Assembly: GCF_000003815.2 (NCBI RefSeq)
Contig: NW_023365820.1
Coordinates: 220,451 to 284,450, forward strand
From: Branchiostoma floridae
Taxonomy: Eukaryota; Chordata; Leptocardii; Amphioxiformes; Branchiostomatidae
Reading direction: 5' to 3'
DNA: 64,000 bases
Shown here: positions 1 to 11,790 of the stretch, in pieces
Layout: every line of letters starts with the position of its first letter
Numbering within the stretch: the first letter of the stretch is position 1
Made by a program: the position numbers and the translations under genes
The notes under the pieces: generated by a model
Told to the model about the DNA's origin: nothing
The model's database searches: none
Seen by the model: only the letters and a program-made list of their open reading frames with translations

Positions 1-975
1 CATCTGTCTCTTATCATCCTGTCCTCCTTTATAACCTTTTGATACAGAAACTCAACATTTACTTTCACTCCTTTCTTCCTATGATTCCTCATGCTATAAC
101 GTTAATGCGTGCGCGCGAGCGCTGACTGTATTTGCATAAAAATTTATTAATATTGCGCGAATTCAGGATTACCAAAAAAACCATATTCTGTATCGTGAAG
201 CGCCATCATGTACTAGACGTTTTAAAGAATATACGTTTCATAGTTATAAGCGATGTTATGCAATACTCTGAACCAGATGGAGCCCCTTGGATGGGTGAGT
301 ATTACTTCATATTTTTCGTCTTATATAGAGAAACGAAGTGCTGAATGCTGTAATAAAGTAGAACAAATTACTAGCTGGTCAAAAAAAAAGATGGTGGTTA
401 AGCGTTTAAAATTGTGTCAAGTATTCTAATGCATATAGCTAATGTTATGTCATTGATACATATCAATTCCTCATCCTCGTATAAAACTGTGATTTATATT
501 AGGTCGGGTACGAATGACAAGATTTTCTGTACACAAACAAGTCAATTTTTATTCAAACGACGTTTGGGTGGCTCTCTGACAACTTTCTCAGGGCAACTTT
601 GACTGGTTCAAATTTTACTGCAGCATTACGTCTGTGATGCCATTGTAAGCAGCGACACCTATGCTGCAGTACAATGTGAAAATGCCCTGTTGAAGGTGAC
701 AGACGGTCACTAAAACTTTGGTTGAATAAAAAAAATTGTAGTATACAAAGAATATGGTCATTTTGTCATTTATAGATGAAAGCAATTTATTATTAACGTT
801 ATATTATTGCATTGTACGTTAGTTACGTTGAAAGGGATTTGAAAGGGATTTGTAACAAGTAAAAATAGCATAATCAAGCACATATGATAATTTTCATGCT
901 TGTAAAGATTGGCAAAACAACTTCATACAAACTTTCTTACAAAGATTTTTTTTTTTCTTCTTTCTTTTATCGGAC
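1..975. other. Upstream region, no gene established
   Basis: AT-rich sequence upstream of the IAH1 gene. A possible short exon lies at about 245-290: it follows an AG, reads ISDVMQYSEPDGAPWM, and ends at a good donor (GGTGAGT near 291). Nothing upstream or downstream can be joined to it, so it is not called. No repeat family seen elsewhere in the window is recognised here. Confidence 0.3.
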
Positions 976-1044
976 ATGTTCAGTGAAGAATCAGGTTTGA
1001 TTTGGGGTCATCGCAAGGTCAGATACCCATCATCCTCACTCAAA

Positions 1045-1061
1045 ACAAAGATGGCGGCTTC
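1045..1061 (+). promoter_or_regulatory. YY1/TISU-like element over the IAH1 start codon
   Basis: The start codon at 1051 sits in AAGATGGCGGC, which matches the YY1 motif AANATGGCGGC and all but one position of the TISU element (SAASATGGCGGC). TISU is known from housekeeping genes with very short 5' leaders. It favours the ATG at 1051 over an in-frame upstream ATG at 976, which would add 25 residues with no IAH1-like character. Use of this element in this organism is inference. Confidence 0.5.
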
Positions 1062-4000
1062 CGCTGAAGAAAATTCCGAGGACCTACAAACTTGGCCGAA
1101 ATTCGTCCTGTTTGGGGATTCTATAACCCAGGTAAAGAGATGTGAAGATGGAGATACATCAACGAATACCATCTGAACAACTGTCATCGACATCCTACCT
1201 CAATTTGCCCTGTATTTAAGGCCCGATTCCCATGCACTAGTGATGGGGAGGGGGGCATTTGTTTTGATTCAATGTCTACGTGTTATAACTGTTCAGGAAA
1301 ATAGTCATGTACAGAACGATTGACATGGTACAGCATTGAAAAAAAGCAAGTTCAGTTTAGCAAGTGATGTAGAAGAAAACGAACCCTAAATATATCTGTA
1401 GTAGTTTATATGTGACATTTTATTTGCAGTGACACGAAAAAAGGGAAATTATTTGTTTGTTTACATTAACTCATTCAGTACCCGTTTTATGGTTTGTTGT
1501 TTCCTCTTTAAAAAATCAAATATCTTAGTTAGAAATTCTCGAGTGGAAAGCATTCAAATTTTAGTTCTTGATACAATTGATTCAATGGCAATGTAAGATA
1601 ATAAAAAAAAATGTAGCACATTATATTTTACTACCATTTGTTTTAGTTTTATCAGTAATTAATTTTTTCTTATTTATTTATTTTGCAGTTAGCATTTTGC
1701 GATGGGGGTTGGGGAGCAGCTTTACAGCATGTTCTGCAAAGGTTGGCACTTTTAAGTTTATTTTATTTACTGAAAATTGAGGCAGTAGCTTATGATTATA
1801 TGGTTACCAAAGCTTAAGTGGTGAGTTCTTTTGTGAAAAAGTAACATGGCTATTTGATTTTGAAGACTACATATTGCCCTTTGGATGTTGCACCATTGTT
1901 TTTTTTTTGAGATTCAGATTGTTACAAATGCATTTATGTTTCCTCCAGATGTGAAAAGGTCCTAGTTAAGAAAGACCTATATCTACATGGTTACCCCCAA
2001 ATGACCCCGCGAGGGGCAAAGTAGGGGGGCGGGGGGAGCTGAGGCTCCCGGGTTAGGGCGGGCAAGCACGGAAGTGCTCAACGTTGGGAGCACTTACAAC
2101 CGTGCCAGGCGGGGCATTCCACTCGGGAATAGTGCGTGGGAAAAAAGACTGTTTGTAGATGTCGGTGCGTGCGAATATGTGTTGATATTTGTAGTCGTGA
2201 CTACCCCGGGTGCGATTATATGTAGGGTTACTTAATGTTACTGTCCAACAATGTATGTCATACCCAGGCAGTGATACTGATAGCATTCAATACGGTATAT
2301 CACGTGATATGGAACACACTGTCTTGTATCCTTATGTGCTCATTATCTATAATATAATTGTGTCAAATACTGTACTAGTAAATGCATTTAAGTTTGTGGG
2401 GATTTACTTTTGCGGTAGTGGGGAAATGGAGTGTTTCGGTGGTTTTGATTTAGCGGTAGCTCCATAGAATGTAGTCACATACTTTAAATGAAAAAAAAAA
2501 AAGTTCGCCATTGTTTTAAGTTCACAGTGAAGTGCCTCACAAAAACCGCAAATATAAATCACTGTGAATATTTCTGCATTTACAGTACCTCTGTGTGTGT
2601 GTGTGAATGTATTCTTTATGTGCTCATCTATAAAGTAATTACCAATTTCCCTTTTGATCTGCCCTACTACAGGAAGTGTGATGTGGTATGTCGGGGATTG
2701 TCGGGTTACACCACGGCGTGGGGGAAGCTGGTTCTACCCCAGGTCATCAACAAACACAATGCCACGGACGTCGTGCTGGTCACGATATTCTTTGGCGCCA
2801 ATGATGCCTCGCTTAAAGGTCAGTTAAACTATTCAGACAAAAATGCTTACCAGTATATTGTCAGTGTTAGACAAGTTTTAGAATTGAAGTTTCACGGCGG
2901 TCGGTTGCTAGGGTATTCTTTCCCGTTGCTATGCGAGTTCGACAGAGTATCGGGTTACAAGAGGCCTACTATTTGCTAACCGTAAAATATTTCAAAATAA
3001 ACAAAATGTTATGACAAGGAAAATGTATTCAAAAAAAGATTAAATTCGCAATTTTAGATAGTTTGAATCTTCCTGTTTGAATTGAGATAGTTGTTTTGTT
3101 TCGATTTTGCTTCCAAAGACGATTATTTTCCGTTTCAAGGAAGGCCTTCAATTTGACCATACTCTTGATAAGATGGGCCGCAAGTGCCATGGCAAATTCT
3201 CGATGTTTATATTTTCGTCATCTGAGAGGCAAATGAAACTTTTTGTTTTTGGAATTTTTTAATTTTTAATTTTAAGCAAAGTTACAGTCAAAAATATGCG
3301 TAAAAATGGCATTTTTCGCACTTAATTACCAATAATTCAAAATCAAAGGCATTTTTTAAAAATCCCCAAAAACAAAAATCTCGGGAAAACCGTTGCGGTC
3401 ATTTTCAGCCGTCAATGAGTTAAGTTGGACTCTTCTTGGTGGAGATCTTAAACAATGTTTACACGCATGTCATACCGCACGGAGATCGGGAGGGTGTAAT
3501 TGATACCGGTGTAAACAACACTTATAATATTCAAGGTCACCAACAAAAACGCCAGTAGCTTCGTTACATTTTACAGGTCCGCAATAAAGTGAAAGCATAG
3601 ATGTACTGTCCAGAAAATTGTCTATATTGGTTAAAAACTATATTTTTCGCCTGATTCAAGTTAGTTGGGGGGAAAATGCCAGAAAGCACGGTTTTAACTG
3701 CAATGACCGCAGATGACCTAAATAGAACACGGGTTCGGTTCGAATTACGTCAGATGGAACATCATGGACGAATCTTCGAATTCGGCTAGACATGGGAGGT
3801 TTTGAGCCCGTATTTGACCACCGTGTTGACTGGTCCCACAGCCTATAGTACCGGGCAAGTACATTTATCACAGGCCCAATTGCCGCCCAAACCATGTTTT
3901 TTTGCCCCAAATGTAAACATTTTGTATCCATTTGTATTTGCACCTGAAGAAAATCCCTTTTATACCCCACATATGCAGTCAGTCAAGTTTCTTCAAGTCT

Positions 4001-6779
4001 CTCCACATTACCCTGTTGAGTGCATTCCTGTAGTCTTCTGTACTGACCACAACTGTCCTTATCCTCTGCAAATTTTGTATCAGTCAGGTCTGTCCTCAGT
4101 AGGTCTTTACAGTGTCTTTATATTAAAGTAAAGTTCACAGCCTGTTGTGGATAGGTGTGTTGATCGGCATTCTTAGAAAATGTGTAAGTTTAGCATTTTA
4201 CTACCAACACAGATGAGCTTCCATGATAATCTGATTAAGTCCTTCTTTCAGAAATGAGTCCCAAGCACGTACCACTCGATAACTACAAAACCAACCTGAG
4301 GGACATGTTGGAGTACCTACAGCAGTTAGGGCTGGGTCCAGACCAGGTCATTCTCATCACACCTCCAGCACTGGACGAACAGGCCTGGCAGAAACACTGT
4401 CAGGGGATGGGTAGGTACTGTTGCTATGGTAATGAGCTGTTGCCATGGCAATGGACTGTTGCCATGGTGATTGCCTGTTGCCATGGTGATGGGCTGTTGC
4501 CATGGTGGTCGGCTGTTGCCATGGTGGTCGGCTGTTGCCATGGTGATGAACTCTTTCCATGATGATGAACGCTTGCCATTGTAATGGACTGTTGCCATGA
4601 TGATGGCTGTTGCCATGGTGATGAACAGTTGTCATGGTGATGAGCTGTTGCCATGGTGGATGGAAGGCTGAAAATCTGAAAAATTCCAGATCAGAGAAGG
4701 ATTTGATAACTATACATTGAGCATTAGCATTAAATGACTATTAAAGGCCTAAGAAAAAAATAATGCTGTGTTTTACCCTGGAAAACTCCTTCTAACACTA
4801 GACTTTTTTGAGGGGTGGGTAATGGAGTCATTTAGCTACCATTTAGAACTTTTATTCAGCCTGCTTCTTATATCAAAATTAAAACACTGCTTGTCCTATC
4901 TAATGAAGGATAAATGAACACAATCTATTATGTAAAAGAATAAAGTTTATTTGCATTTCAGTTTACTTTGTTCAACTGTATTGTTATATGTATCACTAGA
5001 GTTTGGCAGTCTGAAAAAAAATACAAAAAATGTAATCCCTATATCTACCAGCCCATTTTTTTAAAAACTGAAACAGGAAACACAGCATTTTTTTCTAGGA
5101 TTAATATACACCCTTTTGATATGCATCAAATCATACAAATCATACTTCTAGTTATCGATTCCTGACGCCCGGTAATCAAGTTGATTTCCACCCATGTAGT
5201 CATAGTGAACATAGCAGCCAGTTGCGGTGCCAAGTGCCGAATCACCCGCTATGTTTACTATGACACTAAATTTGTATTTACCAGGATATCCACTTGATTA
5301 CTTGGTGGCACGAATCAAGAAAGGGAAGTATGGTAAGTAAGATTCTATATTCAATAACGTTTACATTGTAAGAAGGATGTGCATTTTGTATAATTGTCTA
5401 TTTTCATTGAATAATATGTTGATGGCTTGTGATTAATGAGTGGTATTGCATTGACAATGGTGTGACATAAGCACTTTGAGACAAATATTAGTGATGCTTG
5501 AAACCTACAGTCCTTAAGCTGCACCTGGTGCAATTACTGTCGTATTGGGGTCACCTAAAGTGGCACCGAATGACAGCCGCTCCAGACCCTTGCGATTAGC
5601 CCCGACTTAATGTAAGCTCCTCGCAATTCAGCCCCTGGCTGCCAAAAGAGAGTAGTCGGCAAACCCAATAACAATATAACAATAACAAACTACTATAAAG
5701 GCTAAAAGTGCTAACTTCATTGATTTTAGTAATGTAAAGCATACCGACAGGTGCATCTTGACTGTTTGTTACTCCTTTTGCAGTTCTGTTATAATTTTTC
5801 AGTTTCTATGAAACTATAAAAGCAAAGGCTATTTACAATTTCAAAATAGCATATCAAGTCCACAAGATGTTGTTTTATTGTGTAATTTTTGTGTGTGTAC
5901 GTTGTAGGTTCCAGTATCAACAGGTTGAACGAAGTGACCGGTCAGTATGCCAAGGCCTGCTGGGAGGTGGCTGAAGAGAGAAAAGTGACCTGTGTTGATC
6001 TCTGGACAGCCATGCAGAAGGAAAAGGTATGACATAAAATTTTTCGATTCAATGATTTTATTAAATGTTCTTTTCCTATTTAATAATTTTTCTAGATAAT
6101 GATTTCATTATGAGAGCTGTTTTGGCTTACTTGTTCCCTGCTTTGCATTGCTTGTAGTATAATCTAGCATGTAAAAACCTAGTACATGTACATAAAAACA
6201 AACTATATGTATGTGTAAATACTATGTAATGTAATCATCCATTATACAAAATATATTGTTTATTGTTAAATAATTGTTGTTAATTGTCCATTTACTAGGG
6301 TTAGCCATTAATAAAACTTGTGTCTCTCACTATTTGGGTAGCCTTGGTTGTATTTCTTGTTATACAGCTGACTAAATCATATCAAATCAGCATACAGAAA
6401 TAAGACTGCAGTACTGCCCTTTTCTGCTATGAGGCACTGCTGCATGGTACTGCAGGTTGGATGCAATGTTCAGGATATAACCTCAAAACTTTTTATAATG
6501 ATGGAAGTAGTCAATACTTTTTTTTTCTATCCTAAGAAATTGCCTTCACCCCTATTTTCTGATGTTATAATAATTATTTATCTACAGGATTGGCAGAGGT
6601 TTCTGGAGGATGGCTTGCACCTGTCCAGGAAGGGTAACCAGTTCCTGGCACAGCATCTCGTCCCCCTTGCTCAGGAAGGCACCAACCATCTACCAATCAT
6701 CTTCCCCCTCTCAGAAGATGTGGATCCCTACCAACCAGAGGAGGCCTTACTTCATAAGACTGAAGCCAAAGAGGACTAA
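1051..6779 (+). CDS. IAH1: Isoamyl acetate-hydrolysing esterase 1 homologue (SGNH hydrolase), 7 exons
   Basis: Exons are 1051-1131, 1689-1741, 2673-2818, 4252-4410, 5285-5332, 5908-6026 and 6588-6779. All are bounded by AG/GT, the phases agree throughout, and they total 798 bases (265 residues; human IAH1 is about 248). SGNH/GDSL lipase blocks are visible: GDSITQ with nucleophile S24, GLSGYTT (G53-T59), GAND with N88, and DGLHLS with D210 and H213. The family hydrolyses short acyl esters and lipid-like substrates; a cytosolic location is inferred because no signal peptide or membrane segment is seen. Exon 5 (GYPLDYLVARIKKGKY, 48 bases) has good splice sites and keeps the frame, but has no counterpart that I recall in the vertebrate protein, so it may be an optional cassette. 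Intron 2 holds an antisense LINE remnant; intron 4 holds a 19-base minisatellite and a MITE. The start at 1051 was chosen for its YY1/TISU context. The family assignment is secure; exon 5 is less so. Confidence 0.9.
1990..2225 (-). mobile_element. 5'-truncated non-LTR retrotransposon, reverse transcriptase C-terminus
   Basis: Read on the minus strand, 2220 to 2053 encodes NRTRGSHDYKYQ...YKQSFFPRTIPEWNAPP followed by a valine-rich stretch and a stop. This is the typical extreme C-terminus of CR1/L2-type ORF2 proteins (RTRGS...FFPRTI.xWNxLP). Only this tail and a short 3' flank remain, so it is a dead 5'-truncated insertion, antisense in IAH1 intron 2. Confidence 0.7.
2368..2587 (+). mobile_element. 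MITE-like element with TACTGTA...TACAGTA ends (family A)
   Basis: The sequence starts TACTGTACTAGTAAATGCA and ends TGCATTTACAGTA, an imperfect inverted repeat. The ends are followed inward by a 'TTTGCGGTAGTGG'-type stretch and its complement. The same motifs recur at 8383-8580 and, inverted, at 38030-38211. No coding capacity is visible. It lies in IAH1 intron 2. Confidence 0.55.
4418..4662 (+). repeat. 19-base minisatellite built on GTTGCCATGG
   Basis: About 13 units with start spacing of 19 bases (for example 4420, 4439, 4458, 4477, 4496, 4515, 4534, and the last at 4647). Each carries GTTGCCATGG followed by a variable TGATGG/TGGTCGG segment. It begins only nine bases after the exon 4 donor of IAH1. 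The core equals an RFX X-box half-site, and GTTGCCATGGCAAT at 4439-4452 is an almost perfect full X-box. A regulatory role is inference. Confidence 0.85.
4750..5099 (-). mobile_element. MITE family B copy in IAH1 intron 4
   Basis: The ends form an inverted repeat: the left end has AATAATGCTGTGTTTTACCC and the right end has CAGGAAACACAGCATTTTTT. Internally, ACTGCTTGTCCTATCTAATG matches the reverse complement of a stretch inside 32715-33075, so the two are copies in opposite orientation. No open reading frame is visible; a non-autonomous DNA transposon is inferred. Confidence 0.65.
5520..5700 (+). mobile_element. SINE 3' tail fragment (tail type 1)
   Basis: This matches the 3' part of the SINE at 36358-36740: both contain GCAATT.CTGTCGTATTG, a GTCACCT..AGTGGC.CCGAA stretch, a CTCC.TGCAATTCAGCCCCTG stretch, and an end with tandem AATAACA. 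The tRNA head and middle domain are absent, as expected of a 5'-truncated copy. It lies in IAH1 intron 5. Confidence 0.65.
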
Positions 6780-6894
6780 CTCTAAAAGTACACTTTAGTG
6801 AGTGATTGAACAATGAGTGAGTGAGCGAGTGATGTTTTTGTTTTTATGCTTGACTTTTTTTTGTTGCATAATCATCTTAAGTGTTCTGTATCTG

Positions 6895-7035
6895 TATCTG
6901 TATCTATATAGCCGATATAACCGCCCTTCTGCGTAACACACCAGCTTCGCAGGCATGCAGTGCGGCAGCAGCTGGTTATATTATACTGAACGATCCGTCA
7001 CACCTAACTTTTGCACATCTATCTGCAAGCGTTCT
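6895..7035 (-). mobile_element. Interspersed element tail, TATACCGG/ATACAGATACAGA type
   Basis: The reverse complement contains AGATGTGCAAAAG, CCAGCTGCTGCC, a GGTGTGTTACGC stretch, a GGTTATA stretch and a terminal (ATACAG)n run. Copies on the + strand occur at 26520-26675 and 61395-61525, and a partial copy at 44310-44405. The copies stop at the same short-repeat 3' end, which suggests a LINE/SINE-type tail. This one lies just past the IAH1 stop codon and may contribute to its 3' UTR. Confidence 0.65.
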
Positions 7036-7218
7036 ATAAAACTATCCAGAAAAGATGCCCCTTCGGAGCTTGTTGATAACATATTTCACCCTATGATAGT
7101 TTAATCTGTACCTGTGGATGATGAAATTAGGACTTTACTTCAGAAAGGGGTGTTATGCTCCGATAGATGATTTTAAGACAACAATTTGTATTACTCAGTT
7201 TATGATATACATGTAGTA

Positions 7219-8063
7219 TACAGTCAAACCTGCCCGAGCGACCACCTCTTCTCAGCGACCACCTGGCCATTTCGACCGCTTTTTCTCCGTCCCGATTTTT
7301 TTTCCTATTGACGTAAGCATTAAGCGACCTTTTCTCAACGACCACCTGGCCAACGCGACCGCGACCGGCCCAAATTGGGCCCCTTAACGACCGCATCATT
7401 TTCAAAATTGAGGTTTTCATCGATTTTTGATGATAACTAGCGCGATTTTGTGCCGAAATCGACCAGTTTGCGTCGGATTTTGACTGCCATTACGATGTTA
7501 TGTTTAGAATAAAGATTGCGGCGGTCAATGGGTGGGTCAATGGGGCAGTCTACTGTAATATGGGAGGAAATTTCTAATAAGATCTGTGTAGCTCATACCT
7601 TTTAAAGAAAGATCTGTGTTAGTGCTTTTGTCCAACTGTACTGTACATTCACCCTTGGGTAAGTACGCTATTGGGACGTACCGGGCATAGAATTCGAAAG
7701 GTGCACCGTAGTTATTTCAGATACGGCAATCAAGAACACAGCGACGCATAAAGGCTTGTATGGTAACTGACAGCATCAAAGTTCCCTTACTGTCTAAAAC
7801 GTTAGTGTGCAAATATTATACTGTATCGTATAAAAGCTGGGGTTAAATTTACAATTTACAGTGTGCGTGTTGTATTTGACATTAAATACCTCACTTCTTT
7901 GCGTGCGTGCAGTGTGCTTGCTATTTGCCATTAAACACAACGGAAACCGTTATACTTTGCATAGGGCATGTTTTGAGTCGATACTCTTCTCAGCGACCAC
8001 CTGTCCAAATCGACCGTTTTTGTCCGGTCCCCCGGGTGGTCGTCTTGGGCAGGTTTGACTGTA
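7219..8063 (+). mobile_element. 845-base non-autonomous DNA transposon with TACAGTCAAACCTG ends
   Basis: It starts TACAGTCAAACCTGCCCGAG and ends with the near-exact reverse complement CTTGGGCAGGTTTGACTGTA. Several internal CGACCACCTGGCC-type subterminal repeats face both ends. No transposase is encoded. The terminal TACAGTCAAACCTG is shared with the short element at 33753-33934, so the two belong to related families. Confidence 0.8.
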
Positions 8064-9767
8064 TAAGTATCGGCATATTGCATCAAATTCAGTACTCAAC
8101 TTTTTTTGACTTGAATCCCTTATTTAATTACTACATGTAAGTCTATCATAGGACCTGGCTGACAAGGCCTCATAAGTTAGGTTACAAAATTAATTTTATA
8201 CACAATGTATTATCAAATTTGTTCTTCCTCGGTGTATTAATATCCCCCCTCATTTATGACGGAAATATTCAGGCTAAAGGAAGTATCTATATGTATTGTA
8301 AGTGAGAAAACAATGCATTGCATAGTTCAACATAAGTTGAATTCCGAAAAAAGGCCAATTATATATTCATTGAAACATAATGCAGACTGCAAATTCTTTT
8401 AAGTTCACTGGGATTTAATTTCATGGTAGCCAGGAAAAGTTTTTTCGTAGTTGTTTCATTTTGGGGTAGCATTATGCACTGTAGTCTCTTACTCTTATGG
8501 AAAAATGTTTGCAGTGGTTTTAAGTTTGCGGTGAAGCGTCCACCGCAATAACCCTCAAAGTTTTGGCATTTAAAGTATACAGAACACCCTATTAAGGAGT
8601 TTGGGAATGCTTTAAGATTAGGGGGTAGGTATTGGTGCCAAAGCGTTTCATGTTACCTGAAATATATTCTATGAAAGATATATATATATATTTTATCTAA
8701 TAGTTATGTCAAGTATATGACATTGTATGTCAAGTTAAACTATTAAGTGTAGTGTACTTCGAATACATTGTTTATTTGATTCCCTGCTAACATATGAACT
8801 GTACTCAACACAAAGGCAGGGAATAGACTAAGATAAACCCTTGTCTGGAAGAAGGTTTAGTCTTTCTATTTAGAATTCATCGGGGTATTCCATATCGCCC
8901 GAGTTATGACCCAACTGGTGGTAGCATCGCAAAGTGCCTTTGAATTATTCTCAGGCAGCTCGTGTGATAATAGTTCTGTACAACCCCTTGTGGTAACCCA
9001 TGTTATCTCTCTGTCTGGAGCACCCGCATCAGATCATAATGTTACAGGTATTATGTCAAGCAAAATATGTCTTTTAGCATATATGATATGGTAAGACAGC
9101 AATTTTAAAATGATTTTGAAATAAGGACTTTCTTTTTTTAACGTCTGTGTGTGTATTTTTTTTTTTTCCTCAGGAAAAAAGAAGTGTTGTTAGTTACTCT
9201 CACTCTATATATATATTAAGTATTGGTTACATTTTTTTCTGAATTCTATCTTCTACAATCGTCTAGGCTCCAATATAGTTTTTAAGGACTATGTTTAGAA
9301 ATACCAAAGAATAGTACATGAAAGTATGTTAACATCTAGTGGCCTAGTATACCAATAAGTGCTTTTAATACAGCACATTGACTGTATATCATAATCTGTA
9401 ATACAGCTATAAAGTAACTTAAAGATAAAGTAAGAAGGAAATTGTGTACAGAGCTCTGTCTTTATTGAATAAAACTTATGATCAAGAAATGTTGTATTTT
9501 AGTGCCATTGGTGACATACACGCTCTTTGTCATGAATAAATTCAATTGTCATGTCAATATATTGTGTATTTTTGTGTGCTTATATTGCTGAGTTCTGATT
9601 ATATATCGTTTTCTGACCAGAAATCGTGTCAAATCAATATTCTCCAGCTAATTCGAACGGTGTTATTATGGTTTTTTGGAATAGGAATTGATTTAGAATG
9701 AGACATGAAACAAGTTAGTCAGTTTTTTTGGCCGTACACTTGCAACAACAACATGTTAATGTCAAAC
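8064..9767. other. No gene seen; one MITE family A copy
   Basis: About 1.7 kb of AT-rich sequence. 8383-8580 carries the family A motifs (TTAAGTTCACTGGGATTTAA, then TTGCGGTGAAGCG...CACCGCAATAACC). A short (AT)n run lies at 8680-8690. No exon with coherent splice sites was found. Confidence 0.4.
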
Positions 9768-9796
9768 CACGCCCCCTAGCAGTGGCGGATATAAAT
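9768..9796. promoter_or_regulatory. CTCF-like motif beside a TATA box
   Basis: The minus strand reads CACTGCTAGGGGGCGTGG, a good fit to the CTCF core. TATAAA follows at 9790-9795 in a locally GC-rich setting (GGATATAAATGCCCCGCGG). A short reading frame begins at 9850 (MTTILAVVTQ...) but stops after about 20 codons. A promoter here is possible; nothing downstream confirms a gene. Confidence 0.2.
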
Positions 9797-10567
9797 GCCC
9801 CGCGGCTAGAATGCACACTCAACTGGTTTTCAAACTCAGACAACGACGTGATGACAACAATACTGGCTGTCGTTACTCAGCCGGAAAGGTCAAGTTGCAG
9901 GATTCGCTGTTAACCTTTAACTTAGTATGGTTATTTACCCTGGCTTTTGAATGAAATAACAGCGATTTAGAAGAAAAAAAAAATCAAGGAAATATTGTAT
10001 GATCTGCCAAACTATCGGCAACTAGAGATCCACGACCCCATAAGAACACAAACATACTGAAATACGTGAAAAAAAAGGATGTGAAAAATTTTTGGTTGCC
10101 AAACATATAATAGACCCAGCATTACCTTGCTTGAAATTTACAGGTTTTATTTTTGTAGTGACAATGGGAATTGGCTGACGGAAAAAAATCGAGCTGGCTA
10201 GAGCCCTGTAGTGACTATAAATATGCGTACGTAGTTCTAATCCATCATGGTGGTCATACGATATTACTTGTAAGATTGAATACTTAGATTAAAATCGTGA
10301 CATTTGAGTAGGATAAGGAACAGGTGGAAGAATAAGATACGCTGACAAGAAGAAAGCGTGATTTGTCTTATGAAATAATAAGGGACAAACCGTAAAGCAT
10401 CAAAAAGAAACTACATGTATATACTAGAAAGGCAACATTTTGAAAAAAAATGCAGAATGTGGCCGAAGGGAAAATGCAGCAAAAATCGCAAGAAAAGAAG
10501 CAACAAAAAAGGCAACATTTTTGCGAAAATGCAGCAAAAAAAAAAAAAAAAATTAAAAAGTATCATG

Positions 10568-10637
10568 ATCTATCCACGGATTCGATCCCGGAACCTTGGC
10601 TTACCTCGCGTGAATAATACCACTGAGCCAATGCTAC
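10568..10637 (-). mobile_element. tRNA-Gly-like sequence (SINE head or tRNA pseudogene)
   Basis: The minus strand has GCATTGGCTCAGTGGTAT (A-box region as in tRNA-Gly) and GGTTCCGGGATCGAATCC (B-box region) at the right spacing. The acceptor stem does not pair and the anticodon arm is corrupted, so it is not an intact tRNA gene. An A-rich tract (10440-10560) lies directly 3' of it on the + strand. Confidence 0.45.
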
Positions 10638-10819
10638 AGCATGTTACGAGCATGTTTTAACAGGTATAAAAATGTATTGAGTGACTTGAACACGTCCGTT
10701 CACCGTTGAATTTGCAAGATTCCAAGGTCCAATTTATCAATCTCGTTCATTCCATGGCGAGTAACTTCTTCCTTGAGCGCCTGTTTGGTCGTCTCAGCTG
10801 CTATAGTATTATCAAACTG

Positions 10820-11110
10820 CATGCCGAATGTCATTTTGTGTTCTGTGCGTTGATTGGTTCACCTCTGCGTACACCCGAGACAGTCCGCGACTTTATTCCA
10901 ATCAAAAAGCTGGAAACGCGGAGTATATGTTTACAGCTTCCATTTTTTCTGAGTTCTGATTGGCTATTATTGAACTCGATGCCGATTGTGTTCTGTGCGT
11001 TGATAGGTTCACCTCTGACGTAAAACCGAGAAAGTGAGACTTTAAGCCAATCAAAAAGATTGAAACGTGGAGTAGATGTTTACAGCTTCCATTCTTTCTG
11101 GTTTCCGGGT
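10820..11110 (+). repeat. Two-copy tandem duplication, about 150-base period
   Basis: TTCTGTGCGTTGA.TGGTTCACCTCTG-type sequence occurs at 10841 and again at 10991. Each is followed by CCAATCAAAAAG, a GGAGTA.ATG stretch and TTTACAGCTTCCATT. The two units are diverged, and each contains CCAAT boxes in both orientations. Confidence 0.8.
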
Positions 11111-11766
11111 GGAATATGCAAATATCTGAGGAAAAACTAAATGTGTGGCTTCGCCCACATAATGACTAGCAGGGTATTAAAGGCGAGTTCTTGTAGCCCG
11201 GTAGCGTAACTACTACAAAACTTTGCTAAGCAATGTTTTCACTGCCGGTCATATGTACGTAGTGATAAACAGACTGTTGTCTGGTCAATTTCCATTAGAA
11301 CGGACCTGAAAAGTCTAACATCTATTATCATAATACCGGTACGTTTACGACGATTTCTCTAGCCATACTGATTTTACAAATTGTCAACGCATCATTTTCT
11401 CCAGTTACATGTTGCTGTTATAGGTTACCCTTGCCACTTCTTCTGTGTAACTTTTCTGCCACTCTTGTCCTGCTAAAAGCGTAATATTGTAATTGTAACA
11501 CGCCGCGGAATTACACGGCGAACGGGCGCGTGGGTGGGAGGGGGTACAAAATACCGGTAGGAAGAAACACGGCACAATTAACTGCCGCTATGTACATTTA
11601 AACATCCTCTGATGTTCCTTCCTTTTCTGTCAGTAAATGCATAAAACATAAACCTGCATGAGCATACAAAATGTCATGAGAAAACGGACGTATACTGTCA
11701 AGAATTTTCATTTAACTTCTGTCCGGCACAACCGCTATGACGTAACACTTCACTGCTAGCGTAGAT
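11110..11766. other. No gene seen
   Basis: This has a CpG-containing GC patch at 11500-11540 (CGCCGCGGAATTACACGGCG) but no reading frame or repeat match that I can support. Confidence 0.4.
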
Positions 11767-11790
11767 ATAAAAATGGCGGGAAAATGGCTG
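11767..11790 (+). promoter_or_regulatory. YY1 plus E2F-like cluster
   Basis: ATAAAAATGGCGGGAAAATG combines a YY1 core (AAATGGCGG) with an E2F-type GGCGGGAAAA and a TATAAAAA-like stretch at 11766-11772. The ATG opens a 29-codon frame (MAGKWLRTFNFAHSVV...) ending at a TGA near 11860. It could be a promoter with a small ORF, or chance. Confidence 0.2.

Noticed and set aside
132-344. Coding exon candidate before a GTGAGT donor
   Set aside because: No linked exon or recognisable protein; kept only as a remark.
4326-4654. Minus-strand frames with HHHGNS/PWQQ repeats
   Set aside because: Antisense translation of the 19-base minisatellite in IAH1 intron 4.
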